From Thiodubiliella sp900128405 (lineage in GTDB: Bacteria > Pseudomonadota > Gammaproteobacteria > PS1 > Pseudothioglobaceae), in contig OY821614.1 in NCBI GenBank assembly GCA_963682085.1, forward strand, positions 1,550,001-1,614,000: DNA of 64,000 nt, given 5' to 3'. Below the pieces are notes generated by a model. The model was not told the DNA's origin. It did not search any database and saw only the letters and a program-made list of their open reading frames with translations. The number at the start of each line of letters is the position of its first letter. Within the stretch, counting starts at the first letter, position 1. The translations under genes and the position numbers were made by a program. Below are positions 35,521 through 44,836 of this stretch, one piece after another.

Positions 35521-36072
35521 ATGGAACTAACAACAATCGCCAAACCTTATGCCAATGCAATTTTTGAGATTGCACAGCAAAATAAGTCTTATGCCGACTG
35601 GAAAGAAGTTTTAGAAGTAGGTGCACTGACTGCTGAAGACGCAACAATGCGTGCATTTGTTGCCTCACCCAGTTCGACCAAATCTGACAAAATTAAAACC
35701 ATGGTAGCAGTGTTTAAGTCGGCTTTAAACAGATCATTAAGCAAACAAGAGGCATCGTTTGTTAGTTTGTTGTTAAAGAATGGACGCATGGAGGCTTTAC
35801 CAGCTATTTTAGAATTGTTTGAAACAATGACTAATCTTAACGGTGATACCAAAACATTTCATGTTGTTAGTGCTTACGAATTAAACAAAAAAGAAGAAGG
35901 GCAAATCGTTAGTGACTTGTCAAATAAATACAACACAGCGGTCAATATTGATATTAAAGTAGATGAAAATCTAGTTGGTGGCTTAGTGGTTAAAGAAGGT
36001 GATAAAGTGATTGATTTGTCAATCCAAGCTCGAGTAAACGAGCTGGGTTCGCATCTATCAGTTACTTATTAA
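35521..36072 (+). CDS. atpH: ATP synthase F1 subunit delta
   Basis: A 183-residue OSCP/delta protein that fixes the stator to the top of F1. The N-terminal helical domain starts TTIAKPYANAIFEIA; the C-terminal part has VDENLVGGLVVKEGDKVIDLSI, the most conserved segment. Length is near E. coli delta (177). Confidence 0.96.
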   Translation: MELTTIAKPYANAIFEIAQQNKSYADWKEVLEVGALTAEDATMRAFVASPSSTKSDKIKTMVAVFKSALNRSLSKQEASFVSLLLKNGRMEALPAILELFETMTNLNGDTKTFHVVSAYELNKKEEGQIVSDLSNKYNTAVNIDIKVDENLVGGLVVKEGDKVIDLSIQARVNELGSHLSVTY

Positions 36073-36108
36073 TTTAAAAATTTATAATATTATTAAAGAG
36101 GAAGAGTT

Positions 36109-37650
36109 ATGCAATTAAACGCCAGCGAAATTAGTGATTTAATTAAAAAACAAATAGAAGGTTTTGATTTTGCAGCCGAGGCACGCACAGAAGGAACAGT
36201 TATTAGTGTTAGTGATGGCATTGTTCGTATTCATGGTTTGGCCGATGTTCAGTTTGGTGAAATGCTTGAATTCCCTGGCAAAACATTTGGTATGGCGCTT
36301 AACTTAGAACAAGATTCAGTTGGTGCAGTAGTGCTAGGCAATTATCTGCACATTTCTGAAGGTAATACTGTTAAATGTACTAACCGCCTAATGGAAGTAC
36401 CTGTTGGCGAAGCAATGCTAGGTCGTGTTGTCAATCCACTGGGCAAGCCAATTGACGGCAAAGGTGATATTGACACACAACACTCACACCCACTAGAAAT
36501 TGTTGCACCGGGTGTTATTGACCGTCAATCTGTTGACCAGCCAATTCAAACTGGTGTTAAGGCGATTGACGCAATGGTACCAGTAGGTCGCGGACAACGA
36601 GAGTTGATTATTGGCGACAGACAAACAGGCAAAACAGCTGTGGCAGTTGATGCTATCATCAATCAAAAAGACACAGGTGTTAAATGCGTATATGTTGCCA
36701 TTGGTCAAAAAGACTCCTCTGTGGCAGCTGTTGTACGCAAATTAGAAGAGCATGGTGCATTAGAAAATACCATCATCGTCTCAGCAGGTGCTTCTGACTC
36801 AGCAGCGCTCCAATATATTGCCCCTTATGCAGGTTGTGCAATGGGTGAATACTTCCGTGATCGTGGTGAAGATGCGTTAATCGTTTACGATGATTTAACC
36901 AAGCAAGCATGGGCTTATCGTGAAGTTTCTTTATTATTGAAGCGCCCACCGGGTCGTGAAGCCTATCCAGGCGATGTATTTTACTTGCACTCTCGTTTAC
37001 TTGAGCGGGCATCGCGTGTGAATGCAGACTATGTTGAAGCATTCACAAATGGCGAAGTTAAAGGTAAAACAGGTTCATTGACCGCCTTGCCAATTATTGA
37101 AACTCAAGGAGGAGATGTATCTGCATTCGTACCAACCAATGTAATTTCTATTACCGATGGTCAGATTTTCCTAGAAACTGACTTGTTTAATGCGGGCATT
37201 CGTCCAGCGATTAACGCAGGCTTGTCCGTCTCTCGAGTCGGTGGTGCAGCGCAAACTAACATTATTAAAAAGTTGGGTGGTGGCATTCGTCTTGACCTTG
37301 CTCAGTATCGTGAATTGGCAGCATTTGCACAGTTTGCATCAGACCTTGATGCAGAAACAAAAGCACAAATTGATCGCGGTCAACGGGTTACAGAGCTAAT
37401 GAAGCAAAACCAATATTCACCATTATCAGTGGCTGAATTGGCAACTTCATTGTTTGCAGCCAACTCAGGTTCATTAGATGATATTGATGTCAATAAAATA
37501 GTTGATTTTGAAGCGGCATTGCTTTCTTATATGAGTGCAAACCAAACTGTGTTAATGGATAAGATTAACAAAACAGGCGATTATAACGATGATATTGCTG
37601 GTGAATTACAAGCAGCAATTGATGATTTTAAAACAAACCACACTTGGTAA
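36109..37650 (+). CDS. atpA: ATP synthase F1 subunit alpha
   Basis: A 513-residue non-catalytic nucleotide-binding subunit, equal in length to E. coli alpha. The P-loop GDRQTGKTA lies near residues 169-177; the conserved YDDLTKQAWAYRE and the arginine-finger region SVSRVGGAAQ are intact. A good ribosome site (AGAGGAAGAG) precedes the ATG. Confidence 0.98.
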   Translation: MQLNASEISDLIKKQIEGFDFAAEARTEGTVISVSDGIVRIHGLADVQFGEMLEFPGKTFGMALNLEQDSVGAVVLGNYLHISEGNTVKCTNRLMEVPVGEAMLGRVVNPLGKPIDGKGDIDTQHSHPLEIVAPGVIDRQSVDQPIQTGVKAIDAMVPVGRGQRELIIGDRQTGKTAVAVDAIINQKDTGVKCVYVAIGQKDSSVAAVVRKLEEHGALENTIIVSAGASDSAALQYIAPYAGCAMGEYFRDRGEDALIVYDDLTKQAWAYREVSLLLKRPPGREAYPGDVFYLHSRLLERASRVNADYVEAFTNGEVKGKTGSLTALPIIETQGGDVSAFVPTNVISITDGQIFLETDLFNAGIRPAINAGLSVSRVGGAAQTNIIKKLGGGIRLDLAQYRELAAFAQFASDLDAETKAQIDRGQRVTELMKQNQYSPLSVAELATSLFAANSGSLDDIDVNKIVDFEAALLSYMSANQTVLMDKINKTGDYNDDIAGELQAAIDDFKTNHTW

Positions 37651-37663
37651 AGTAGAGTAGATA

Positions 37664-38527
37664 ATGGCAGGCGGAAAAGAAATTAGAACGCAAATTGCGA
37701 GTATTAAAAATACTCAGAAGATTACTTCGGCAATGGAAATGGTGGCGGCCTCTAAAATGAAAAAAGCACAAAACAGAATGACGGCTTCTCGCCCTTATTC
37801 TGAAAAGATTATTAAGGTCATTGGACACTTGGCTTATGTGCATTCAGAGTTTGAACACCCGTATATGAAAAAAGCAGATACTGTCAAACGCATTGGTATT
37901 ATTATTATTTCTAGCGACCGAGGTTTGTGTGGCGGTTTAAACACAAACCTATTTAGAAGTCTGCTAAAAACAATGGCTGATTATCAAGCACAAGGCGTTG
38001 AAATTGATATTTGCACGATTGGTAAAAAAGCCACTTCATTTTTCAAAAATACAGGATTAACCATAAAATCTGTATTAACAGATTTAGGCGATGCCCCGCA
38101 TTTTGATGATTTATTAGGCACAGTAAAAGTGATGTTAGATGCTTATGATGCAGGCGAAATTCAGCAGTTATCAGTTGCCTACAACAGATTTGAAAACACA
38201 ATGACGCAAGCACCAACGATAACACAGTTAGTGCCGATGGTTGCAGGCGAAGTAGAAGGTATGAACCATCACTGGGATTACTTATATGAGCCAGATGCCC
38301 AAGAAGCATTGAGTGCATTGTTAATACGCTATATTGAGGCTTTGGTTTATCAAGGTTTGGTTGAAAATATTGCTTGCGAACAGTCATCTCGTATGATTGC
38401 AATGAATAGTGCGACTGACAATGCAGGTGATATGGTGAAAGATTTAGAATTGGTTTACAACAAAGCAAGGCAAGCGGCAATTACTCAAGAAATTTCTGAG
38501 ATTGTTAGTGGCGCTGCTGCGGTGTAA
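37664..38527 (+). CDS. atpG: ATP synthase F1 subunit gamma
   Basis: A 287-residue central rotor shaft. The N-terminal helix carries the conserved start EIRTQIASIKNTQKITSAME and MVAASKM, and the C-terminal helix has SEMxAMxxATDNA (SRMIAMNSATDNAGDMV). SSDRGLCGGLNTN is the Rossmann-like domain hallmark. Length equals E. coli gamma. Confidence 0.98.
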   Translation: MAGGKEIRTQIASIKNTQKITSAMEMVAASKMKKAQNRMTASRPYSEKIIKVIGHLAYVHSEFEHPYMKKADTVKRIGIIIISSDRGLCGGLNTNLFRSLLKTMADYQAQGVEIDICTIGKKATSFFKNTGLTIKSVLTDLGDAPHFDDLLGTVKVMLDAYDAGEIQQLSVAYNRFENTMTQAPTITQLVPMVAGEVEGMNHHWDYLYEPDAQEALSALLIRYIEALVYQGLVENIACEQSSRMIAMNSATDNAGDMVKDLELVYNKARQAAITQEISEIVSGAAAV

Positions 38528-38568
38528 GTTTAACAGCAATTAAGAGTTTAAAAAAGAGGAAGAACAAA

Positions 38569-39948
38569 ATGAGCAACGGAAAAATTACACAAATTATCGG
38601 CGCAGTTATCGATGTTGAATTTTCAGAAAACAATATTCCAAGTATTTATGACGCTTTAGTGGTTACTGAAACAGGGTTAACGCTAGAAGTGCAACAGCAA
38701 TTAGGCGACAATGTGGTACGCACCATTGCAATGGGCAGTTCAGAAGGCTTGAAGAGAGGGCTTGAAGTTGCCAACACAGGTGCCGCCATTAAAGTGCCAG
38801 TAGGCACAAAGACATTAGGTCGCATCATGAATGTCTTAGGCGAGCCGATTGACAATGCAGGTGATATCAATCCAGAGGCTGAATGGGAAATCCATCGTCC
38901 TGCCCCTGCTTATGATGAGTTAGCTCCCGCAGCAGAATTATTAGAAACAGGCATCAAGGTAATTGACCTAGTTTGCCCATTCGCCAAAGGAGGTAAAGTC
39001 GGTTTGTTCGGCGGTGCAGGCGTTGGTAAGACCGTTAATATGATGGAACTCATTCGTAACATTGCGATTGAACACTCAGGTTATTCCGTATTTGCAGGTG
39101 TTGGCGAGCGAACTCGTGAAGGCAACGACTTCTATCACGAAATGAAAGAATCCAATGTTTTAGACAAAGTCTCTCTTGTTTACGGTCAAATGAATGAGCC
39201 ACCGGGCAACCGTTTGCGTGTTGCACTTACAGGTTTAACAATGGCAGAATATTTCCGTGACGAAGGTCGTGATGTATTATTATTTATTGACAACATTTAT
39301 CGTTATACCCTCGCTGGCACAGAAGTATCCGCACTATTAGGTCGTATGCCTTCAGCAGTAGGCTACCAGCCAACGCTAGCAAGTGAAATGGGGGCATTAC
39401 AAGAACGCATTACTTCAACTAAAAAGGGGTCAATCACCTCAATTCAGGCAGTATATGTACCTGCAGATGATTTAACAGACCCCTCACCAGCCACAACCTT
39501 TGCACACTTGGATGCCACCGTTGTTTTGTCTCGTCAAGTTGCAGAATTAGGTATTTACCCTGCAGTAGATCCCCTAGATTCCACTTCTCGTCAATTAGAC
39601 CCATTAATCGTTGGCGAAGAACATTACAATGTAGCCCGTGGCGTACAAGGCGTGCTACAACGATACAAAGAACTTAAAGACATTATTGCGATTTTAGGTA
39701 TGGATGAATTATCTGAAGAAGACAAGCAATCCGTTTCTCGTGCTCGTAAGATTCAACGCTTCTTGTCTCAGCCATTCTTCGTAGCAGAAGTATTCACTGG
39801 TGCCCCAGGGAAATATGTCTCCCTAAAAGACACAATTTCTGGCTTTAAAGCAATTCTTGATGGTGATATGGATGATTTACCTGAGCAAGCATTTTATATG
39901 ATGGGTTCAATTGATGAAGTTCGCAAAAAAGCAATGGAGAACGCATAA
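38569..39948 (+). CDS. atpD: ATP synthase F1 subunit beta
   Basis: A 459-residue catalytic subunit, close to E. coli beta (460). The P-loop GGAGVGKTV is at about residues 146-154, the catalytic Glu follows in GVGERTREGNDFY, and the Walker B region is LLFIDNIYRYT. The DELSEED-type lever is seen as MDELSEEDK. It is followed immediately by atpC. Confidence 0.98.
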   Translation: MSNGKITQIIGAVIDVEFSENNIPSIYDALVVTETGLTLEVQQQLGDNVVRTIAMGSSEGLKRGLEVANTGAAIKVPVGTKTLGRIMNVLGEPIDNAGDINPEAEWEIHRPAPAYDELAPAAELLETGIKVIDLVCPFAKGGKVGLFGGAGVGKTVNMMELIRNIAIEHSGYSVFAGVGERTREGNDFYHEMKESNVLDKVSLVYGQMNEPPGNRLRVALTGLTMAEYFRDEGRDVLLFIDNIYRYTLAGTEVSALLGRMPSAVGYQPTLASEMGALQERITSTKKGSITSIQAVYVPADDLTDPSPATTFAHLDATVVLSRQVAELGIYPAVDPLDSTSRQLDPLIVGEEHYNVARGVQGVLQRYKELKDIIAILGMDELSEEDKQSVSRARKIQRFLSQPFFVAEVFTGAPGKYVSLKDTISGFKAILDGDMDDLPEQAFYMMGSIDEVRKKAMENA

Positions 39949-40365
39949 ATGTCAAGCATGTATGTCGATATCGTAAGCGCCACTGAATCACTCTATTCAG
40001 GTGAAGCAAAGTGCGTATTTGCACCTGCATCAACAGGTGAATTAGGCATTTATCCAAAGCACATGGCACTCTTATCAGTTTTAAAACCCGGCGAAGTCCG
40101 CATTGAAACAGAAAGCGGCATTCAATCTATTTATGTGTCTGGCGGTGTTGTTGAAGTGCAACCCGATACAGTAACCATTTTTTCCGATACTGCAATCAGA
40201 GCCAATGATTTAGATGAATCTAAAGCCCTAGAAGCCAAACAACGCGCAGAAGAAGCAATGACAAACGCCGAAGGTGGGCAAGATATTTCAGCAACACAAG
40301 CAGCTCTTGCTGAGTCAATGGCACAGTTGCAAATGATTGCTAAAATGCGTAGTAAGAAGATCTAG
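39949..40365 (+). CDS. atpC: ATP synthase F1 subunit epsilon
   Basis: A 138-residue subunit that couples rotation to the c-ring and can inhibit ATP hydrolysis. The beta-sandwich has PASTGELGIYPKHMALLS and the conserved SGGVVEVQPDTVTIFSDTA; a C-terminal helical hairpin (about 90-138) follows. The ATG directly follows the atpD stop. No strong terminator was recognised after it. Confidence 0.97.
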   Translation: MSSMYVDIVSATESLYSGEAKCVFAPASTGELGIYPKHMALLSVLKPGEVRIETESGIQSIYVSGGVVEVQPDTVTIFSDTAIRANDLDESKALEAKQRAEEAMTNAEGGQDISATQAALAESMAQLQMIAKMRSKKI

Positions 40366-40992
40366 TTCTTTGGCCTATCAAGGCTATATATAAATTAGTG
40401 AGTATGTTTAAATCTTGACCAGCAAGGTGTTTTCTTTACTGTGTCTTATTATTATCGTAATTGCTTTTTTCTTTGATAAGATTGTTTTACTTATTGACAA
40501 GGTCATTGAATTAAAATCAAAATACTGCTAAAAATAACAAAAACAATTGCCTGTCTTTATTACAAATGGTGCTAGTATTTACACTCATCGTTAATACTAT
40601 TTTCAAAAATAAAATGAATATAGCGAGTCCACTAACAAAAACATCATAAAACACTTTATTTTAATCAAGATATTTTATGAATTGGAAAGTAAGGTAATAA
40701 AATGACAACAAGAATAGAGTTTGCACTCTTGGCAATCAAGAGCAAGAGTAATATTTTATAAAATTCAAACGCCTTAATTTTAATGATTTATGGTAGATGG
40801 ATTTTAATTAATACTACCCCCTTGTATACAAAAAGTCCACGAATAGAACAGCTAGGAATTTGTTAAAAGAAGGTTTGTTTAAAGTAGCTGCTTAGTGTTT
40901 TTACGCTATGCAGTAGCTTGCACTGTTATGATGACTTAACTCATAAGTCAGTCATTGTTCATAAAATAAAATCTTGTGTGATTAAAAAAATC
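40366..40992. other. Intergenic region with possible micro-ORF and relics
   Basis: A 627-base AT-rich spacer after the ATP synthase operon. Besides the small frame at 40415-40531, a 19-codon frame at 40701 has a fair ribosome site (AAGGTAAT), and a frame ending LLKEGLFKVAA near 40895 looks like a gene tail without a body. These suggest remains of lost genes; none can be named. Confidence 0.4.
40415..40531 (+). CDS. Possible single-helix membrane microprotein
   Basis: A 38-codon frame beginning at TTG 40415 or GTG 40427. It is one strongly hydrophobic helix (SLLCLIIIVIAFFF) followed by a basic end, the shape of small membrane proteins. There is no good ribosome binding site, and AT-rich DNA produces such frames by chance, so support is weak. 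Confidence 0.2.
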   Translation: MTSKVFSLLCLIIIVIAFFFDKIVLLIDKVIELKSKYC

Positions 40993-41397
40993 CTATTCAT
41001 TGAAACCCTTAAAGGTAACATCTCCTGAAAACCCTGTGAAATAAGCGCCTTCGTGTGTTGTGTATTGAGCCTTTAATGAGGGTGGTGTGGCAGTTATTTG
41101 CTCTACATGAATAGCGCCTGCTTCTAAAGCACAATAATTTTGTTGCATTCTGAGGACGGTGAATTTTTCTGGATTATTAAAAGGAAAGACCTTGAAAATA
41201 CAATCAGGGCCGTATGAGTCTTCTTCTGACATCACAAAATAGCCCTCCTCCCTTTCTATCCCACCATGAGAGCAGGTCATTAAATCTGCTCTGTAAGCAG
41301 GGGGTAAAAAAAAATATAAGAGCCCACATCCTGTTACTGCATTGGCAGAGGTTGCTAATGACGACAAAAAAAGTATTGTTATGATGTGTTTTTTCAT
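40993..41397 (-). CDS. Small secreted protein of unknown function
   Basis: A 134-residue protein with a clear signal peptide (MKKHIITILFLSSLATSANA, cleavage after ANA at residue 20). The mature part has five cysteines (in TGCGLLYFF, DLMTCSHGG, GPDCIFKVF and NYCALEAG), suggesting disulfides and a periplasmic or exported location. I recognise no family. It stands alone on the minus strand in a gene-poor stretch. Confidence 0.6.
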   Translation of the reverse strand: MKKHIITILFLSSLATSANAVTGCGLLYFFLPPAYRADLMTCSHGGIEREEGYFVMSEEDSYGPDCIFKVFPFNNPEKFTVLRMQQNYCALEAGAIHVEQITATPPSLKAQYTTHEGAYFTGFSGDVTFKGFNE

Positions 41398-41698
41398 TTT
41401 TAATATAATTTAAGTTGTAAGTTAAAAGAATAATACCAGTTTTAGAATCCCAATAAGAGTAATTGAATTTTACTTGCCTCCAATTATCACAAATAATACC
41501 GATTGTTTTACATTAATTTTTCAATACAATCTTCTGGCGTTCACCTATCCGTATAAGGCTCTTCATGCATATTTTTTTCCTTAACTGACACTATTGCCTT
41601 TATACGCTGTATTAGAAAAAATCAGATACATTCACATGATTTTTTAATAAAAACCTGTTGTTTCTTTATCTATTTTTAATACCAATAACTGTCATAAC
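41398..41698. other. Intergenic region, nothing clear
   Basis: About 300 AT-rich bases. A nine-codon minus-strand frame at 41541-41570 has a good ribosome site (AAGGAAAAAAAT before the ATG), and in-frame codons continue past its stop for ten more, so it may be the relic of a small gene. Otherwise nothing is seen. Confidence 0.35.
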
Positions 41699-42640
41699 TC
41701 AAAACAAAGGTTCAGCATAATTCTGTTGATACAGGCGCTCTATTTCAGCCAAATCAAATTGATGGTTTTGCGTGCCAAGATGGGCGATTTTAATTGCACC
41801 TAACAACCCTGCAAGTTGCCCCGTAGTTTTCCAATCTAAATTATTCATTAAGCCATATAATAGGCCTGCACGGTAAGCATCACCACAGCCAGTTGGGTCT
41901 TGTGTAGCGCTGGGTGTGGCGGGGTCGATATTGATGATTTCATTATTGGTGTGAATTTCACTGCCTTTAGCACCTTTGGTAATAACGAGTGCTTTGACCA
42001 TTGAAGCAATTTCTGACAAACTGAGATTGGTTTTATCCTGCAGCATTTGGGATTCGTAGTCATTGACAGCAATATAAGTGGCTTGTTCGATAAAAGTGAT
42101 TAATTCTGCACCTGAAAACATTGGCATCCCTTGACCGGGGTCAAAAATAAAAGGGATGTTACTATCTGCAAACTGTTTCGCATGTGCAATCATACCATCG
42201 CGTCCATCGGGTGAGACAATGCCAATATCAACAGCATTGGCATCAATAACTTTATTTTGATGAGATTCGCTCATTGCACCTGGGTGGAAAGCGGTAATTT
42301 GGTTATCGTCCATATCGGTAGTAATAAAGGCTTGACCTGTATAAGTGCCTTTAATTACTTTGATATGTGTGGTGTTCATGTTCTGAGATTCCATCCAGTT
42401 CATATAGGGGGTAAAATCCTCGCCCACTGTTGCCATTGGCACTGAATTAATGCCCAATAAATGGAGATTGTAGGCAATATTACCACCACAACCGCCAAAT
42501 TCTTTGCGTAGGGTTGGCACGAGAAAAGAGACATTGAGTATATGCACCTTATCTGGCAGAATGTGATTTTTAAATTGATCGTGGAAAACCATAATAGAAT
42601 CAAAGGCATACGAACCACAAATTAACGCTGTTTTTAACAT
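41699..42640 (-). CDS. PfkB-family carbohydrate or adenosine kinase
   Basis: A 313-residue ribokinase-fold kinase. The N-terminal GGCGGNIAYNLHLLG is the substrate-side glycine motif, and DPTGCGDAYRAGLLYGL holds the anion hole and catalytic Asp (GCGD in place of GAGD). The closest general pattern is the adenosine kinase branch of bacterial PfkB proteins, but substrate cannot be decided from sequence. It lies 9 bases after ispH on the same strand. Confidence 0.85.
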   Translation of the reverse strand: MLKTALICGSYAFDSIMVFHDQFKNHILPDKVHILNVSFLVPTLRKEFGGCGGNIAYNLHLLGINSVPMATVGEDFTPYMNWMESQNMNTTHIKVIKGTYTGQAFITTDMDDNQITAFHPGAMSESHQNKVIDANAVDIGIVSPDGRDGMIAHAKQFADSNIPFIFDPGQGMPMFSGAELITFIEQATYIAVNDYESQMLQDKTNLSLSEIASMVKALVITKGAKGSEIHTNNEIINIDPATPSATQDPTGCGDAYRAGLLYGLMNNLDWKTTGQLAGLLGAIKIAHLGTQNHQFDLAEIERLYQQNYAEPLF

Positions 42641-42649
42641 TTTTTTCTC

Positions 42650-43573
42650 CTATCTTAACGGCTTAGGTATTGGAAATCGCACATTTTCTTTTGCGCCACT
42701 GATTTCTATAATTTCAGTTGCATTGTGGTTGCGTAAATAATCAACCACTTCTTGCACCAAAATTTCAGGGGCTGATGCACCAGCGGTTACCCCTACCGTG
42801 CCTACTCCTTCTAGCCAGTTTGCTTGAATCTCTTTTGCGCCATCGATGAGATAGGCATTTTTTTGCATTTTTTCGGCAATTTCTCTAAGGCGATTTGAAT
42901 TGGAAGAGTTGCTAGAACCTAGCACCAGTAACACATCAGAATCTTGCATAAGTGTTTTTACAGCATCTTGTCGATTCTGTGTGGCATAACAAATATCATC
43001 TTTTTGTGGGGATTCAATCTCAGGAAATTTACGCTTTAACGCATTAACAATTTGCTGAGTATCATCAATAGATAAGGTGGTTTGCGTTGTATAAGAAAGG
43101 TGCTTGCTGTCTAAATTCAACTTATCTACATCTGCAATGGTTTCAATCAACTCAACCCTTGCACCTTGAGCCGATTGCCCAAGCGTGCCTTCTACTTCAG
43201 GATGGCCTTCGTGTCCAATCAAGACAACCTGATGATTTTGTTTTTGTTTGTGCACCACTTCTTTATGAACTTTGGTTACCAGCGGACAAGTGGCATCATA
43301 AATAATTGCACCCAATTCGTCAGCTTGTTGACGCACTGCTTTTGATACACCGTGTGCACTAAAAATGACCACTTTGCCTGTCGGCACTTCATTAATTTCT
43401 TCAACAAAAATTGCACCTTTGGCTTTCAGGCTGTCCACTACAAATTTGTTATGCACTACTTCATGACGCACATAAATAGGCGCACCATGAAGTGCTAACG
43501 CACGCTCAACGATTTCAATAGCACGCTCTACTCCTGCACAAAAGCCTCGTGGATTGGCAAGTAAGACTTTCAT
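42650..43573 (-). CDS. ispH: 4-hydroxy-3-methylbut-2-enyl diphosphate reductase
   Basis: A 307-residue Fe-S enzyme, last step of the MEP isoprenoid pathway. The three cluster cysteines are Cys12 (GFCAGVERA), Cys96 (ATCPLV) and Cys196 (ICYATQNRQ). The substrate-binding serines GSSNSSNSNRL are intact. Length is standard. The start overlaps the fkpB stop by 4 bases, and ispH-fkpB pairing is conserved in Gammaproteobacteria. Confidence 0.98.
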   Translation of the reverse strand: MKVLLANPRGFCAGVERAIEIVERALALHGAPIYVRHEVVHNKFVVDSLKAKGAIFVEEINEVPTGKVVIFSAHGVSKAVRQQADELGAIIYDATCPLVTKVHKEVVHKQKQNHQVVLIGHEGHPEVEGTLGQSAQGARVELIETIADVDKLNLDSKHLSYTTQTTLSIDDTQQIVNALKRKFPEIESPQKDDICYATQNRQDAVKTLMQDSDVLLVLGSSNSSNSNRLREIAEKMQKNAYLIDGAKEIQANWLEGVGTVGVTAGASAPEILVQEVVDYLRNHNATEIIEISGAKENVRFPIPKPLR

Positions 43574-43992
43574 TGAGAAGAATTTTCATGTTTTTCAAGT
43601 ATTTCTACTTGAAACGAAACATCGCAACCTGCCAAGGGGTGGTTAAAATTCACGGTAATATCATCGCCATCAATTTTGTCAATACAGCCTACAAACGAGT
43701 CTCCTGTTGGCGTTTTAAATTCAACAGCAACATCAATTTTAAGGTGCATATCTTTAGGAAATTCACTACGATTCATCACTTGAATGGCTTCGTCATAAAT
43801 CTGACCAAAAGACTCATCAGCACTTAATAAAAAAGTTTGTAGTTTGCCAATTTTAGCTTCTTTAACGCAAGATTCTAGGCAAGGGTCAAGTTGCCCATCG
43901 CCAATCTCAAATACCAAAGGGACAGCGCCTGATTCATCAACCAGTGTGCCATTTGCGTGCATGAGTTTATAAAATAACTTATATTTATCCAT
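43570..43992 (-). CDS. fkpB: FKBP-type peptidyl-prolyl isomerase (SlpA/FkpB)
   Basis: A 140-residue FKBP with an inserted IF (insert-in-flap) chaperone domain, the SlyD/SlpA architecture without the metal-binding tail. VPLVFEIGDGQLDPCLE at the N-terminus and FNHPLAGCDVSFQVEIL at the C-terminus are family hallmarks. I start at the ATG at 43992 (MDKYKLFYKLM); the longer frame would run into accD. It overlaps the accD stop by 8 bases. Confidence 0.94.
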   Translation of the reverse strand: MDKYKLFYKLMHANGTLVDESGAVPLVFEIGDGQLDPCLESCVKEAKIGKLQTFLLSADESFGQIYDEAIQVMNRSEFPKDMHLKIDVAVEFKTPTGDSFVGCIDKIDGDDITVNFNHPLAGCDVSFQVEILEKHENSSQ

Positions 43993-44824
43993 GTAATGCT
44001 TGCAATAACTGATGCACTTTATTGCGTAAATCTTGGCGATGGACAATCATATCAATCGCACCTTTTTCAAGCAAAAATTCACTACGCTGAAAGCCTGATG
44101 GCAATTCTTCTCGCACTGTCTGCTCCACCACTCTAGGGCCAGCAAAGCCGATAAGCGCATTAGGTTCGGCAATGTGAATATCACCAAGCATAGCAAAACT
44201 GGCAGACACGCCCCCCATAGTTGGGTCGGTCAAAATTGAGATAAAGGGGATTTTTTTATCATTCAATAATTTCAATATTAACGCAGTTTTGCTCATTTGC
44301 ATTAGCGAGAATAAACCCTCTTGCATACGCGCACCACCTGATGCCGAAAAGCAGATGAGCGGTGCCCCAGTTTCCATACTGAGTTGGGCAGCACGCACAA
44401 ATTTTTCCCCCACCACAGAACCCATAGAGCCACCCATAAACTTAAATTCAAAGGCAACGGCAACAACATTCATACCGTGCAGTGTGCCGCTTTTCACCAC
44501 TAAAGCATCTTTTTCATTGGTGTTTTTTTGTGCTAAAACAAGGCGTTCTTTATATTTTTTTTGGTCTTTAAATTTCAAAGGGTCAATTGCAGTTAAATTT
44601 GGTGCAATTTCTTGTTGCCCTTCTTCGTCTAAAAAACTGTCAAGCCGCACACGAGCAGAAATACGCATATGATAGTCGCACTTAGAGCAAACATAATTTA
44701 ATGCTTTTAATTCTTCCGAATAAATCGTGGTTTCGCACTCAGGACACTTACTCCACAAGCCCTCTGGAATATTTTTCTTCGCCACACTAGTGATAGAAGG
44801 TAGGATTTTTTCTAGCCAACTCAT
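43985..44824 (-). CDS. accD: Acetyl-CoA carboxylase carboxyltransferase subunit beta
   Basis: A 279-residue subunit of the enzyme that makes malonyl-CoA. The N-terminal zinc finger uses Cys27, Cys30, Cys46 and Cys49 (CPEC...CSKC). The carboxyltransferase core has MGGSMGSVVGEKFVRA and SGGARMQEGL(F)SLMQM, with DPTMGGVSASFAMLGD later. It follows trpA by 12 bases; trpA-accD adjacency is common in proteobacteria. Confidence 0.97.
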   Translation of the reverse strand: MSWLEKILPSITSVAKKNIPEGLWSKCPECETTIYSEELKALNYVCSKCDYHMRISARVRLDSFLDEEGQQEIAPNLTAIDPLKFKDQKKYKERLVLAQKNTNEKDALVVKSGTLHGMNVVAVAFEFKFMGGSMGSVVGEKFVRAAQLSMETGAPLICFSASGGARMQEGLFSLMQMSKTALILKLLNDKKIPFISILTDPTMGGVSASFAMLGDIHIAEPNALIGFAGPRVVEQTVREELPSGFQRSEFLLEKGAIDMIVHRQDLRNKVHQLLQALHG

Positions 44825-44836
44825 TGTTATTGCTCC

